33,935 nt of DNA from DATEOR01 sp046734455 (GTDB taxonomy: Bacteria > Actinomycetota > Thermoleophilia > Gaiellales > Gaiellaceae). Shown in pieces: positions 1 to 6,939 of this stretch. The first letter of the stretch is position 1. Each line of letters opens with the position of its first letter. A model generated the notes under the pieces. The model was not told the DNA's origin, did not search any database, and saw only the letters and a list, made by a program, of their open reading frames with translations. The stretch is from positions 1 through 33,935 of the forward strand of contig JBKPRJ010000053.1 in the NCBI GenBank assembly GCA_046734455.1, written 5' to 3'. The position numbers were made by a program, and so were the translations under genes.

Positions 1-357
1 CGAATGCGGCAGCGCCATGCGCTTCCCGTCCGTGCCGCCCGCGAGGAGCAGTGCGCCCATCGACATGGCGATGCCGACGCAGATCGTCGAGACGTCGGGC
101 TTGATGAACTGCATCGTGTCGTAGATCGCCATGCCCGCATAGACGGAGCCGCCGGGCGAGTTGATGTAGATCGAGATGTCCTTGTCCGGGTCTTCCGACT
201 CGAGGTGGATCAGCTGGGCGACGATCAGGTTCGCGATCTGGTCGTCGACGGGAGTGCCGAGGAAGATGATGCGCTCGTTGAGCAGGCGCGAGTAGATATC
301 GAAGGCGCGCTCGCCTCGCGACGTCTGCTCGACCACCATTGGAATCAACGGGCTCAT
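1..357 (-). CDS. clpP: ATP-dependent Clp protease proteolytic subunit, 3' end cut by window edge
   Basis: Serine protease subunit that assembles into the double-heptamer chamber and degrades proteins fed by Clp ATPases in the cytoplasm. The 119 visible residues include the ClpP hallmarks YINSPGGS (64-71) and the catalytic-serine motif AMSMGA, with the nucleophile near Ser99. The window ends just before the expected MIHQP segment carrying the catalytic His, so His and Asp cannot be checked. The start ATG at 357 overlaps the stop of tig in an ATGA arrangement, which fixes the start and implies translational coupling. The tig-clpP order is a common bacterial neighbourhood. The truncation is due to the window, not a broken gene. 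Confidence 0.97.
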   Translation of the reverse strand, partial: MSPLIPMVVEQTSRGERAFDIYSRLLNERIIFLGTPVDDQIANLIVAQLIHLESEDPDKDISIYINSPGGSVYAGMAIYDTMQFIKPDVSTICVGIAMSMGALLLAGGTDGKRMALPHS

Positions 358-1709
358 CGTGTCTCCTCGCTGCCTGGGGTCCAAATGTTCATCTTCGTAC
401 CTTCCTTCTCCTTCTCGGGTGTCCAAAGTTTGTCGCGGGCGGCCGCGAGCTCGACGGGGATGCGCTTGACTCCGGCGACGATCTCGTCGAGCGCCTTCTT
501 CAGCCTCAGGTCGGCGCGAATGCGCTCGTAGCCGCCGTTTTCCTGCAAGAGCCGCTTCGACTCCTCGACGTCGTCGCTCTCCTCGCTCTGGCTTGCGATG
601 AGCTCGTCGATCTCCTCGTCGGAGACCTCGACGCCGAGCTTGTCCGCAGCCGCATCGAGGACGAGCTCGCGCGCGAGCGACTGCTCGGCCTCCGCGCGAA
701 GCCGCGCAACGACCTCTTCTGCCGACTGTCCCGTCATCGTCAGGTAGGTCTCGGTCGAGATCCCGCGCCCCTGCAGCGAGCGGGCGATGCCGCTCCAGAG
801 CTCCGCAGTGCGGCGCTCGACGAGCGGCTCGACGGTCTCCACCTCGGACGCGTTCACCAGGGCGTCGACGGCCGCCTCGCGGAAACGGATCTCGAGCTCT
901 TCGGTCAGCTGCTCGAGCAGGCGCGACTCGATCTCGCCACGGAGCTCGTCGATGGTCTCGAACTCGCTCGCCGACCGCGCGAGGTCGTCGTCGAGCTGGG
1001 GCAAGAGCTTCTCCTTGACCTCCTTGACCGTCACGTCGACGGGCAGCGGGCTCTCCTCGCCCTGGATGGCCACGTTCTTCGTCTCGCCGCGCTTCATGCC
1101 CGGCAGCGCGTCGTCGATCTCGTTCACGAGCCGGTCGGCGCCGACCTCGGTGACGTAGTCGCGCTGGGGAGGGACGCCTTCGCCGACGATGTCGAGGACG
1201 ACCGTGTCCCCCTCCCGCACCGCGCGGTCTTCCACCGGCGAGAGCTCGGCGACGGTCTCGCGCAGGCGGTCGAGCTCCGCGTCGACGGCCTCGGACGGAA
1301 CCTCGGCCTCCGCGAACGGGACCTCGAGCGTCGTCCAGTCGGCGACGTCGGGCTTCGGCATGACGGCGACGGTCGCGCTGAACTTGAACGTGCCGCCGTC
1401 GTCAGGCAGATCCTCGAATTCGACCTCCGGGCTCGCAACGGGGCGGATGCCAGACGTCTCGGCGGCGCTCCAAAACCAGGAGTCGAGATGGCCGCGCAAC
1501 GCCTCCTGCCAGACGGCCTCGCGGCCGACGCGGGCGATGACGACGGGTACGGGGGCCTTCCCCCTGCGGAAGCCCGGCACGCGGAGCGACTCGGCCATGT
1601 CCGAAGCGGCGTGCTCGAACGCGTGCGCGACGTCGGCCTCGGGCACCTCGACGTCGAGGCGAACGCGGCTTTCCGGCAGTTCTTCGACCTTCGTCTTCAC
1701 GAAGGCCAT
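354..1709 (-). CDS. tig: Trigger factor, ribosome-associated chaperone and prolyl isomerase
   Basis: Folds nascent chains at the ribosome exit tunnel. The 451-residue length is normal for the family. The N-terminal ribosome-binding domain carries the signature GFRRGKAP at residues 46-53. A PPIase (FKBP-like) domain lies around 150-240, and the C-terminal chaperone arms are helical and Glu/Arg-rich. The stop overlaps the clpP start by four bases (ATGA), so the two are probably one transcript. The start ATG at 1709 has a perfect hairpin (1717-1733) just upstream instead of an obvious Shine-Dalgarno sequence. Confidence 0.97.
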   Translation of the reverse strand: MAFVKTKVEELPESRVRLDVEVPEADVAHAFEHAASDMAESLRVPGFRRGKAPVPVVIARVGREAVWQEALRGHLDSWFWSAAETSGIRPVASPEVEFEDLPDDGGTFKFSATVAVMPKPDVADWTTLEVPFAEAEVPSEAVDAELDRLRETVAELSPVEDRAVREGDTVVLDIVGEGVPPQRDYVTEVGADRLVNEIDDALPGMKRGETKNVAIQGEESPLPVDVTVKEVKEKLLPQLDDDLARSASEFETIDELRGEIESRLLEQLTEELEIRFREAAVDALVNASEVETVEPLVERRTAELWSGIARSLQGRGISTETYLTMTGQSAEEVVARLRAEAEQSLARELVLDAAADKLGVEVSDEEIDELIASQSEESDDVEESKRLLQENGGYERIRADLRLKKALDEIVAGVKRIPVELAAARDKLWTPEKEKEGTKMNIWTPGSEETR

Positions 1710-1716
1710 TGTGTCA

Positions 1717-1733
1717 GAAGGCCTTAGGCCTTC
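1717..1733 (-). promoter_or_regulatory. Perfect inverted repeat immediately upstream of tig
   Basis: A 7-bp perfect stem (GAAGGCC/GGCCTTC) with a TTA loop lies 7 bases upstream of the tig ATG and 21 bases after the stop of the upstream lipoprotein gene. No T-run follows on the minus strand, so it is a poor intrinsic terminator. Its position suggests an RNA structure near the ribosome-binding region or a short operator. Confidence 0.4.
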
Positions 1734-1754
1734 CGGTGGGTCCCGGTGCCGCGG

Positions 1755-2423
1755 CTAGATGTGGTGGAAGTCGATGACCAGGCGATCGGGGTTGTGCAGC
1801 TCCTGCACGTCCCAGCACGTGGGGCGGCTGAGACCCATGACCCAGGTGAGCGTCGCCTCGAAGTCGCCGGCCTGAGCGGCCTGCGCAAGGGTGCCGAATC
1901 CAGGGGTGAGGACACGGGACCCTCCATACGTGGGGTTGCCGTCGAAGTCGTATCCCGTCGCGCCCTGCACGACGAGGTGGACGAACGCGTCGCCGAAGAC
2001 GTCGAGCGGCATGTCGCTCGGATCCTGGGTGAAGGGCGGCTTGGCCTGGCGGATCTCGTAGTAGGGGATGCCGCCGTTGCCCGCCGGGTTCGGCTTCGGC
2101 TCGGTGAACTCGAAGACGATCCGGTCGAAGCCGTCGTGCGCCCCGACTCTGACGTCGGTGAGGTTCATGAACACGCCGTCCTCGCCGCCGGTCTCGGGCG
2201 CGCAGACGACTGGCGCCGCGGGCTGCGCCTCGGTGGTGGTCGAGGAGCCGGCTGGTTTCTTCGGCTTGGACTCCCCCTCCCCGCTCGTGCTCGCGGCCGG
2301 CTCGGTTTCGGCCGGCTCGACGGCAGGGGGAGCGGTCGGCACAGGGCCAGCCTCCCTTGCACCGGAGCCACACCCGGCCAGGAGCGCAGAGGTCATGAGG
2401 AGGAGGGGGAGCGCTTTGGTCAT
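1755..2423 (-). CDS. Lipoprotein with C-terminal AMIN-like domain
   Basis: Predicted membrane-anchored lipoprotein of 222 residues. The N-terminus is a signal peptide ending in the lipobox LLAGC (Cys near residue 18), then EAGPVPT and a low-complexity Pro/Glu/Ser linker to about residue 75. The C-terminal ~140 residues (DRIVFEF, PYYEIRQA, GYDFDGNPTYGG, DRLVIDFHH) resemble the AMIN-like beta domain of actinobacterial envelope proteins, thought to bind cell-wall polymers. The start ATG at 2423 is supported by the lipobox spacing. The leader and upstream DNA match those of the lipoprotein at 5451-6026, although the two C-terminal domains are unrelated. The exact ligand is unknown. Confidence 0.8.
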   Translation of the reverse strand: MTKALPLLLMTSALLAGCGSGAREAGPVPTAPPAVEPAETEPAASTSGEGESKPKKPAGSSTTTEAQPAAPVVCAPETGGEDGVFMNLTDVRVGAHDGFDRIVFEFTEPKPNPAGNGGIPYYEIRQAKPPFTQDPSDMPLDVFGDAFVHLVVQGATGYDFDGNPTYGGSRVLTPGFGTLAQAAQAGDFEATLTWVMGLSRPTCWDVQELHNPDRLVIDFHHI

Positions 2424-2446
2424 GGGTAGGAGTCTGGAGGGAGGCG

Positions 2447-2473
2447 GTAACCCGTGAGCCGCGCTCGCGTAAC
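2447..2473 (-). promoter_or_regulatory. GTTAC-N17-GTTAC element upstream of lipoprotein gene
   Basis: On the minus strand two GTTAC words separated by 17 bases end 23 bases before the ATG at 2423. The same words, spacing and ATG distance recur before the lipoprotein at 6026 (see 6050-6076). The proximal copy reads CGGGTTAC and the distal TCGTTAC in both. It may be a -35/-10 pair, loosely like actinobacterial SigB/SigF-type GTTT...GGGTAT promoters, or a direct-repeat operator with 22-bp period. Confidence 0.5.
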
Positions 2474-2505
2474 GACCCGGAAACGCCGCGCGCGCTGGAC
2501 ATGTA

Positions 2506-2533
2506 CGAAGGCCCGCCTTTTGGCGGGCCTTCG
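2506..2533 (-). terminator. Intrinsic terminator hairpin after the small secreted protein gene
   Basis: A perfect 12-bp GC-rich stem (CGAAGGCCCGCC/GGCGGGCCTTCG) with a four-base loop lies between the stop at 2560 and the next minus-strand gene. There is no strong T-tract on the minus side, but the stem is very stable. Confidence 0.7.
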
Positions 2534-2559
2534 GTTGCGCTTTGTGCTTCGTAACGGTG

Positions 2560-2871
2560 CTAGCCGCCGACCGGGCCGTTCGGGTTGCAGGTCAGGATGA
2601 AGCCAGGGTCAGACGGGTCGGGCGCCCACCCAAAGGCCGCCGATCCAGGCGCGGCGTCTCTCGGAGTCTGCGTTTGCCGGTCGGTTTGGCCCTGGAGATA
2701 GTCGTTCAGCCCGGAATAGGCGCATATCGATGCATTGGGGTTCACGCCTTTGTGCCTGACGCTGTCCGCCCCCGGAGGCCCCATGACCTCTCCGGCAACG
2801 GCGGCACTCGCCCCCGCACCCAGAACCGCGGCCGTACACGCCGCAACTGCGAACAAACGGGTCTTGCCCAT
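2560..2871 (-). CDS. Small secreted protein of unknown function
   Basis: A 103-residue protein with a clear Sec signal peptide (basic start MGKTR, hydrophobic core, cleavage expected after AAVAG near residue 27). The mature part is about 76 residues, rich in Asn, Gln, Pro and Gly, with two cysteines (SICAYSG and ILTCNPNG) that could form a disulfide. The ATG at 2871 is chosen because a purine-rich GGGAG ribosome site sits just upstream and the signal peptide begins there; the open frame itself runs back to 3183 through the tRNA. No family was recognised. Confidence 0.65.
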   Translation of the reverse strand: MGKTRLFAVAACTAAVLGAGASAAVAGEVMGPPGADSVRHKGVNPNASICAYSGLNDYLQGQTDRQTQTPRDAAPGSAAFGWAPDPSDPGFILTCNPNGPVGG

Positions 2872-2993
2872 CTCCCTCTCCCTTCGAAGGTCGACGCCCC
2901 TCCGCCGCCGACGATTGCCACAGGAGAGTGAGTTTTTCAGAGGCCTGGCGGGGAGTCCAGCCCGGAGCCCCAACCCTGGACATTCGTCTCGAG

Positions 2994-3077
2994 TGCGGGC
3001 GAGAGGACTCGAACCTCCAAGGGCCGAAGCCCAACGGGACCTAAACCCGTCGCGTCTTCCAATTCCGCCACGCCCGC
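2994..3077 (-). tRNA. tRNA-Leu (anticodon UAG)
   Basis: The minus strand folds as a class II tRNA. The acceptor stem is GCGGGCG/CGCCCGC with discriminator A, the anticodon arm is ACGGG-TTTAGGT-CCCGT, a long variable arm (GGGCTTCGGCCC) follows, and the T-loop is TTCGAGT. The loop and long variable arm give Leu-UAG. CCA is not encoded. Confidence 0.95.
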
Positions 3078-3112
3078 GTGGAAAAACGATAGCGCCTGGG
3101 TAAGGAAATCCC

Positions 3113-4075
3113 ATGGCCACCAAGGAAGCGCCCTCTCCGCAGCCCGAGCAGCGGGAACCCGAGCTCCAGGATCCCGGGCTCACCGACCTCTCTCGGCGCG
3201 ACTACAAGGCGATCATCGTTCGCGCGGCGAAGCAGGCGCTCTCGCACGGCATCACCGACCTCGCGGCCGCGCTCGCGTACTACTCGTTCCTCGCCATCCC
3301 GGCGGTGCTGCTCGTCGCGGTCGGCCTGTTCTCCCTGATCGCGAGCCCCGACGCAATCACGACGTTGATCGACAAGCTGGGCACGGTCGCTCCGTCCCAG
3401 GCGACCCAGCTCGTGGAGGACAGCCTGAGGCGGATGAACGAGAACAAGAACGGAAGCCTGGCGATGGTCATCGTCGGCTTCATCCTCGCCCTCTGGACGA
3501 CGACGGGCGCGATGACGTCCTTCATACGTGCCCTGAACCGGGCCTACGACCGGGACGAGGACCGGGGATTCGTCAAGCAGCGCTTCGTCGCCGTGCAGAT
3601 GGTGGTTGCGATGGCGGTCGCGTTCATTCTCATCTTCGGACTGCTCGTGCTCGGGCCCGTGATGTCCGGCTGGATCGGTAGCGCGCTCCACATCGAGGGA
3701 GTGATGGGCTGGCTCTGGTGGATCGTGCAGTGGCCGGTGCTGCTCGTGGGGCTCCTCGCGATCTTCGCCACGGTCCTCTATCTGGGCCCCAACGTCGACC
3801 ATCCGCGCTGGCGCTTCATCAGCCTCGGCTCGGTCTTCGCGGTGGTCGTCTGGCTCGCCGCCTCGGGCCTCTTCGCCGTCTACACGGCGATGTTCGACAC
3901 CTACAACAAGACGTGGGGCTCGTTGGCCGCGGTGATCGTGATGCTCACCTGGCTCTGGGTGACCGGCATTGCACTTCTCCTCGGAGCGGAGATCAACGCC
4001 GAATCGGAACGAAGCCGCGAGCTGCGGCAGGGTCAGCCTGCCGAGCACGAGATCCAGGCGCCGGCCAGGGCATAG
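3113..4075 (+). CDS. YihY/BrkB-family inner-membrane protein
   Basis: Polytopic membrane protein of 320 residues from the YihY (UPF0761, formerly called RNase BN or BrkB) family, whose molecular role is not established. About six membrane helices are seen: AYYSFLAIPAVLLVAVGLF, a segment at SLAMVIVGFILALW, VVAMAVAFILIFGLLVLG, WPVLLVGLLAIFATVLYL, VFAVVVWLAASGLFAVYT and LAAVIVMLTWLWVTGIALLLGAEIN. The family hallmarks AAALAYYSFLAIPA and the terminal LLGAEINAE are present. The N-terminal 30 residues are Pro/Glu-rich and cytoplasmic. The start ATG has TAAGGAAA upstream. The gene stands alone between two tRNAs. Confidence 0.9.
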   Translation: MATKEAPSPQPEQREPELQDPGLTDLSRRDYKAIIVRAAKQALSHGITDLAAALAYYSFLAIPAVLLVAVGLFSLIASPDAITTLIDKLGTVAPSQATQLVEDSLRRMNENKNGSLAMVIVGFILALWTTTGAMTSFIRALNRAYDRDEDRGFVKQRFVAVQMVVAMAVAFILIFGLLVLGPVMSGWIGSALHIEGVMGWLWWIVQWPVLLVGLLAIFATVLYLGPNVDHPRWRFISLGSVFAVVVWLAASGLFAVYTAMFDTYNKTWGSLAAVIVMLTWLWVTGIALLLGAEINAESERSRELRQGQPAEHEIQAPARA

Positions 4076-4103
4076 GGCTCCCCGGGGCTACACTGAGCCC
4101 TCG

Positions 4104-4175
4104 GGCCCCGTAGCTCAGCGGATAGAGCAGCGGACTTCGAATCCGCGTGCGGAGGTTCGACTCCTCCCGGGGCCA
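4104..4175 (+). tRNA. tRNA-Arg (anticodon UCG)
   Basis: Cloverleaf with acceptor GGCCCCG/CGGGGCC, discriminator A, D-arm GCTCAGCGGATAGAGC, anticodon arm GCGGA-CTTCGAA-TCCGC and T-arm GGAGG-TTCGACT-CCTCC. The variable loop is only four bases. CCA is not encoded. Its 3' end lies one base from the stop codon of the oppositely oriented sortase gene. Confidence 0.95.
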
Positions 4176-4176
4176 C

Positions 4177-4848
4177 CTACCGAGTCGTCGACGGAGCCGG
4201 GACCCGGCGGGCGAACACGACGACGTTGTCGAGGTAGTGGCCTGTCTGGGCGTCGAAGGCACCACCGCAGGTGACCAGCCGCAGCTGCGCTGCTTTCGTC
4301 GGTCCGTAGACGAGGGCGGTCGGGAACACCGTCTTCGCGTACTGACGTACGGCGTCGACCCGGAAGAACACCGAGGCGCCGCCTTTCCACGAAACGCGAA
4401 CGAGGTCGCGCGGAGCCAGCGTTCCGAGCCTGTAGAAGACGGCCGGGCCCGACTGTGAATCGACATGGCCGACGATCACCGCCGGGCCGGGATCGCCCGG
4501 CTTGGCGCCGAGCCGGTACCACCCGGCGACCTCAGAGTCTGTCGGCACCTGCAGGGTTCCGTCCGGTTCGACGCCGAGGGCCTTGATGGATGTTTTCACC
4601 GCGATCGCCGGAATCGTGAGGCGCCATGGTCTTCCACTCGGGGCGCGCGTCCTGGGCCTGTCGTGCCTCACGGTTTGGGCCGATGGCGGGGGCACCGTGG
4701 CCTCCGGCGCGCCGGCCAACGGGCCGCTGGCGCGCACCGGAGGCCCAGGGGAAGCGTGGTGTCCAAGGCCCAGGCCGGCGAGGCCCGCTGCCACCAACCC
4801 GATCACGACCAGATCGAGGAGAACCAGTCGCCGGCCCGGCCGGCCCAG
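4177..4848 (-). CDS. Class F-type sortase (cysteine transpeptidase)
   Basis: Membrane-anchored transpeptidase that would cleave a C-terminal sorting signal and attach the protein to the cell wall. After an N-terminal helix and a Pro/Ala-rich stalk the catalytic barrel shows WRLTIPAI, IVGHVDS (catalytic His), LVTCGG (catalytic Cys) and NVVVFAR (catalytic Arg). Counted from the start used here these are near His128, Cys194 and Arg214, the layout of small actinobacterial class F enzymes. The first standard start (GTG at 4806) would cut away the basic flank and half of the membrane helix. A CTG at 4848, six bases after AAGG, gives GRPGRRLVLLDLVVIGLVAAG and is preferred, though not proven. The gene follows a secreted protein with a GPATG tail, its likely substrate. 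Confidence 0.88.
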   Translation of the reverse strand: MGRPGRRLVLLDLVVIGLVAAGLAGLGLGHHASPGPPVRASGPLAGAPEATVPPPSAQTVRHDRPRTRAPSGRPWRLTIPAIAVKTSIKALGVEPDGTLQVPTDSEVAGWYRLGAKPGDPGPAVIVGHVDSQSGPAVFYRLGTLAPRDLVRVSWKGGASVFFRVDAVRQYAKTVFPTALVYGPTKAAQLRLVTCGGAFDAQTGHYLDNVVVFARRVPAPSTTR

Positions 4849-4879
4849 ATGTTTCCTTGCGCCCGTCGTCCTGCTCGTT

Positions 4880-5383
4880 TCAGGTCTTTCGGCGGGCGAC
4901 TCGCCAGCGCAGGGCGAGGACTAGGCCGGCCAAGAGGAGGCAGGCTCCGCCGATGGCCGTCCAGACCGACGAGGAGCTCGCAGCGGCTCCGCCCGCGCCG
5001 GTCGCCGGGCCGCCGGAGGGCGCCACGGTGAGGGACGCTCCCACTCCGACGTTGCCGCCTCCACAACGCGCGCCGACCGTGTAGGTCCCGGGAGGCGTTG
5101 ACGCCGGGACCGTGTAGTCGAGCGCGAATTCTCCGTTCGAGTCCCGTGTGGCCGACGGGCCGAAGCCGTCAGGCGGAAAGAGCGCTGCATCCGACGTCAC
5201 GGTGGCGGAATCGGACGCCGGGCACTTCTTGACCGGGATCGATCCCGAGATATGCACGGTGCCGCCCGCTGGAACAGTCGACGGAGAGACGCTGATCGAT
5301 GCGCTCGCTCCGTAGGCCGGCGCCGCAGCCGACACAGCCGTTACTGCAAGGGCCACGGCCACGCCGATGACGAATCGTCTCAT
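4880..5383 (-). CDS. Secreted beta-rich surface protein with GPATG-type sorting tail, probable sortase substrate
   Basis: A 167-residue protein. The signal peptide (MRRFVIGVAV... cleaved near AYGAS, residue 26) precedes an Ig-like or bacterial-surface beta domain (SPSTVPAGGTVHISG ... PPGTYTVGARC) of about 90 residues with two cysteines (about 54 and 107). The tail has the order sorting-like GPATG (125-129), short spacer, hydrophobic helix (about 140-158) and RWRVARRKT. This is the architecture of LPxTG substrates with Leu replaced by Gly. The ATG at 5383 is chosen over the upstream in-frame start at 5425 because it begins the signal peptide and has GGGAG before it. The sortase starts 31 bases downstream. 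Confidence 0.75.
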   Translation of the reverse strand: MRRFVIGVAVALAVTAVSAAAPAYGASASISVSPSTVPAGGTVHISGSIPVKKCPASDSATVTSDAALFPPDGFGPSATRDSNGEFALDYTVPASTPPGTYTVGARCGGGNVGVGASLTVAPSGGPATGAGGAAASSSSVWTAIGGACLLLAGLVLALRWRVARRKT

Positions 5384-5450
5384 GACGATCTCCCTTCCGG
5401 GCCCGCGACGGGGCCCGCTTCGCACGTTACGCCTGCGCTGTATCCGTCCC

Positions 5451-6026
5451 TCATGACGAGGGCTGAGTCGAGCTGACTGGGCCGACCCTCACCAGGCCGG
5501 GATCGACGCATCCGGACGAGTCGACCTCAGCCGGGGTGAAGTTGTCGGGCAGCGTCACCTTGATGCGGTCGAACTGCTTGCAGGGCCCCTCCTGCGTATC
5601 GACGTCGCCCCAGAGGCTCACGAAGTAGAGAGAGTCCCCAGGCTCGACGACGACCGAGGTCGGCGCCCCGTTGATGAGGTCGACACCGCCGCGCTGCACC
5701 TGCACGTCGAGCCAACCGCCCGCGGCGTGGAAATCCATGCCCGGATATCCGAGGGAACGGCACGCTTCCGACGACGTGTTCGTGACGCGCCAGGTCGTCA
5801 TGATCGTGCCGGCCGCGCCGTTTTGCGAATCGACCTTTGAATCGGTGTTGTCCTGGCCACAGAGGGGGACGGACGTCGACGCGGCGGTCCCGCCGCCCGA
5901 TGTGGAGGCGGAGGAGTGCGACTTTTGCTTCTGGCCGGTCGGCACGGGGCCGGCTTCCTTCGGCCCGCTGCTGCATCCGGCGACGAGTGCGGCGATCACG
6001 ATGGCGGCTGCGAGTGCTCTGGTCAT
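5451..6026 (-). CDS. DUF4232-type lipoprotein
   Basis: Predicted lipoprotein of 191 residues: signal peptide ending in lipobox LVAGC, then SSGPKEAGPVPT, a Ser/Gly/Thr-rich linker to about 55, and a beta-rich domain. The domain runs from VPLCGQDNTDSKV through WRVTNTSSEACRSLGYPGMDF, PTSVVVEPGDSLYFVSLWGDV and CKQFDRIKVTLPD to a final cysteine-containing strand. This fits the DUF4232 family of actinobacterial exported proteins, whose function is unknown. Several conserved cysteines suggest disulfides outside the membrane. The ATG at 6026 is fixed by the lipobox. The leader and promoter match the lipoprotein at 1755-2423. Confidence 0.8.
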   Translation of the reverse strand: MTRALAAAIVIAALVAGCSSGPKEAGPVPTGQKQKSHSSASTSGGGTAASTSVPLCGQDNTDSKVDSQNGAAGTIMTTWRVTNTSSEACRSLGYPGMDFHAAGGWLDVQVQRGGVDLINGAPTSVVVEPGDSLYFVSLWGDVDTQEGPCKQFDRIKVTLPDNFTPAEVDSSGCVDPGLVRVGPVSSTQPSS

Positions 6027-6049
6027 GGGTGCGATTGTCGGAGCGGTGC

Positions 6050-6076
6050 GTAACCCGGCCGGTCCGCGTCGGTAAC
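6050..6076 (-). promoter_or_regulatory. GTTAC-N17-GTTAC element upstream of DUF4232 lipoprotein
   Basis: Minus-strand GTTAC words 17 bases apart end 23 bases before the ATG at 6026, identical in words, spacing and ATG distance to 2447-2473. Confidence 0.5.
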
Positions 6077-6090
6077 GAGTTGGCAACTCG
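6076..6090. promoter_or_regulatory. Perfect 7-bp inverted repeat in a divergent intergenic region
   Basis: CGAGTTG-G-CAACTCG lies between the divergent lipoprotein (start 6026) and coiled-coil gene (start 6259) and abuts the distal GTTAC word. It has the size and symmetry of a dimeric repressor site. The rest of 6091-6258 shows no ORF of note. Confidence 0.35.
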
Positions 6091-6258
6091 GCTCCTGCAA
6101 GTGTTAGCGATGCGTAAGAAGTCAGGGCGCCGCGAAGGACGTTTTCCGCATCCGTCGTAGCCGTCCTCTGCGGCAATCGCGGCAGGCAGCCCCGCCCCTC
6201 CACCACGGCGGGCTGGCAATTCAATACTCGCCCACTCGCCGGAAACGGGGGTATCACG

Positions 6259-6939
6259 ATGCGATTACGACGACTGCTTCTGCTGCAGCCGCATTCGGAC
6301 TTGCAGCTCGAAAACGGCACCACGACGATGCGGCGCGAAGAATCCGACTGGGATGTGATCTCGGAGCTCGATCGACTGCGAACGACGAACTCCGGCCTGT
6401 CGGCCGAAGTCCAGCGCCAGACACAGATCGGCCAGGACTACGCTCGCGTGGCGAGCGAGGAGCACCTCCGCGTGGAAGAGCTCGAGCGCGAGAACGCCAT
6501 CGCCCACACCAACTCGCAGATGCTCGACCGCCGCGTCACGCAGGCCGAGGAACGCGCCGCCGAGCTCGACGAGCTCGTCGACGCCCTTCGCGCCCAGCGC
6601 GACCGCCTCCAGACCTACTACGAGCAGCAGAAGGAGCGCGCAGACCGCGCGGAGTCCGCCAGCGCGGCGATGCGGGATGCGGCGAGCGAACTGCTGGCAG
6701 CGAGCGACCGGCAGACCCATGCTGCGCTCGGGACCCGCGGGCTCGCGCGAGCGAAGGTCGAGTTCTCGGACGCGCTCGCCAAGCTGAGGCGCTCGCTCGA
6801 ACGCGACGCCGGCAAGGGGTTCCTCTCGCCGACGGCCGTAGACGACGTGCGCCGTTACTTCACCGCGAAGAATCTCTCCGCGGAGGAGAAGTCGCGCCTC
6901 CAGGCGTCGATCGAGCAGTCGCTCTCGACGGACAGATGA
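6259..6939 (+). CDS. Coiled-coil protein of unknown function, coupled to an L,D-transpeptidase
   Basis: A 226-residue soluble protein without recognised domain. Residues about 30-150 are heptad-like, Glu/Arg/Ala-rich and lack Pro or Gly (ELDRLRTTNSGLSAEVQ, ELERENAIAHTNSQM, AEERAAELDELVDALRAQRDRLQ), predicting a long coiled coil. A second helical part (AKVEFSDALAKLRRSLERD) and a short C-terminal domain (SPTAVDDVRRYFTAKNLSAEEKSRL) follow. The ATG at 6259 has GGGGG eight bases upstream; an internal ATG at 6328 (MRREESDWD) is an alternative and would remove an odd Leu-rich stretch. The stop overlaps the next start (ATGA), so it is probably co-translated with the cell-wall enzyme. Confidence 0.65.
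   Translation: MRLRRLLLLQPHSDLQLENGTTTMRREESDWDVISELDRLRTTNSGLSAEVQRQTQIGQDYARVASEEHLRVEELERENAIAHTNSQMLDRRVTQAEERAAELDELVDALRAQRDRLQTYYEQQKERADRAESASAAMRDAASELLAASDRQTHAALGTRGLARAKVEFSDALAKLRRSLERDAGKGFLSPTAVDDVRRYFTAKNLSAEEKSRLQASIEQSLSTDR

Noticed and set aside
339..1727. Long plus-strand open frame opposite tig
   Set aside because: Shadow of the real gene: the minus strand encodes full-length trigger factor, and this frame has no recognisable domain. High GC creates such antisense frames.
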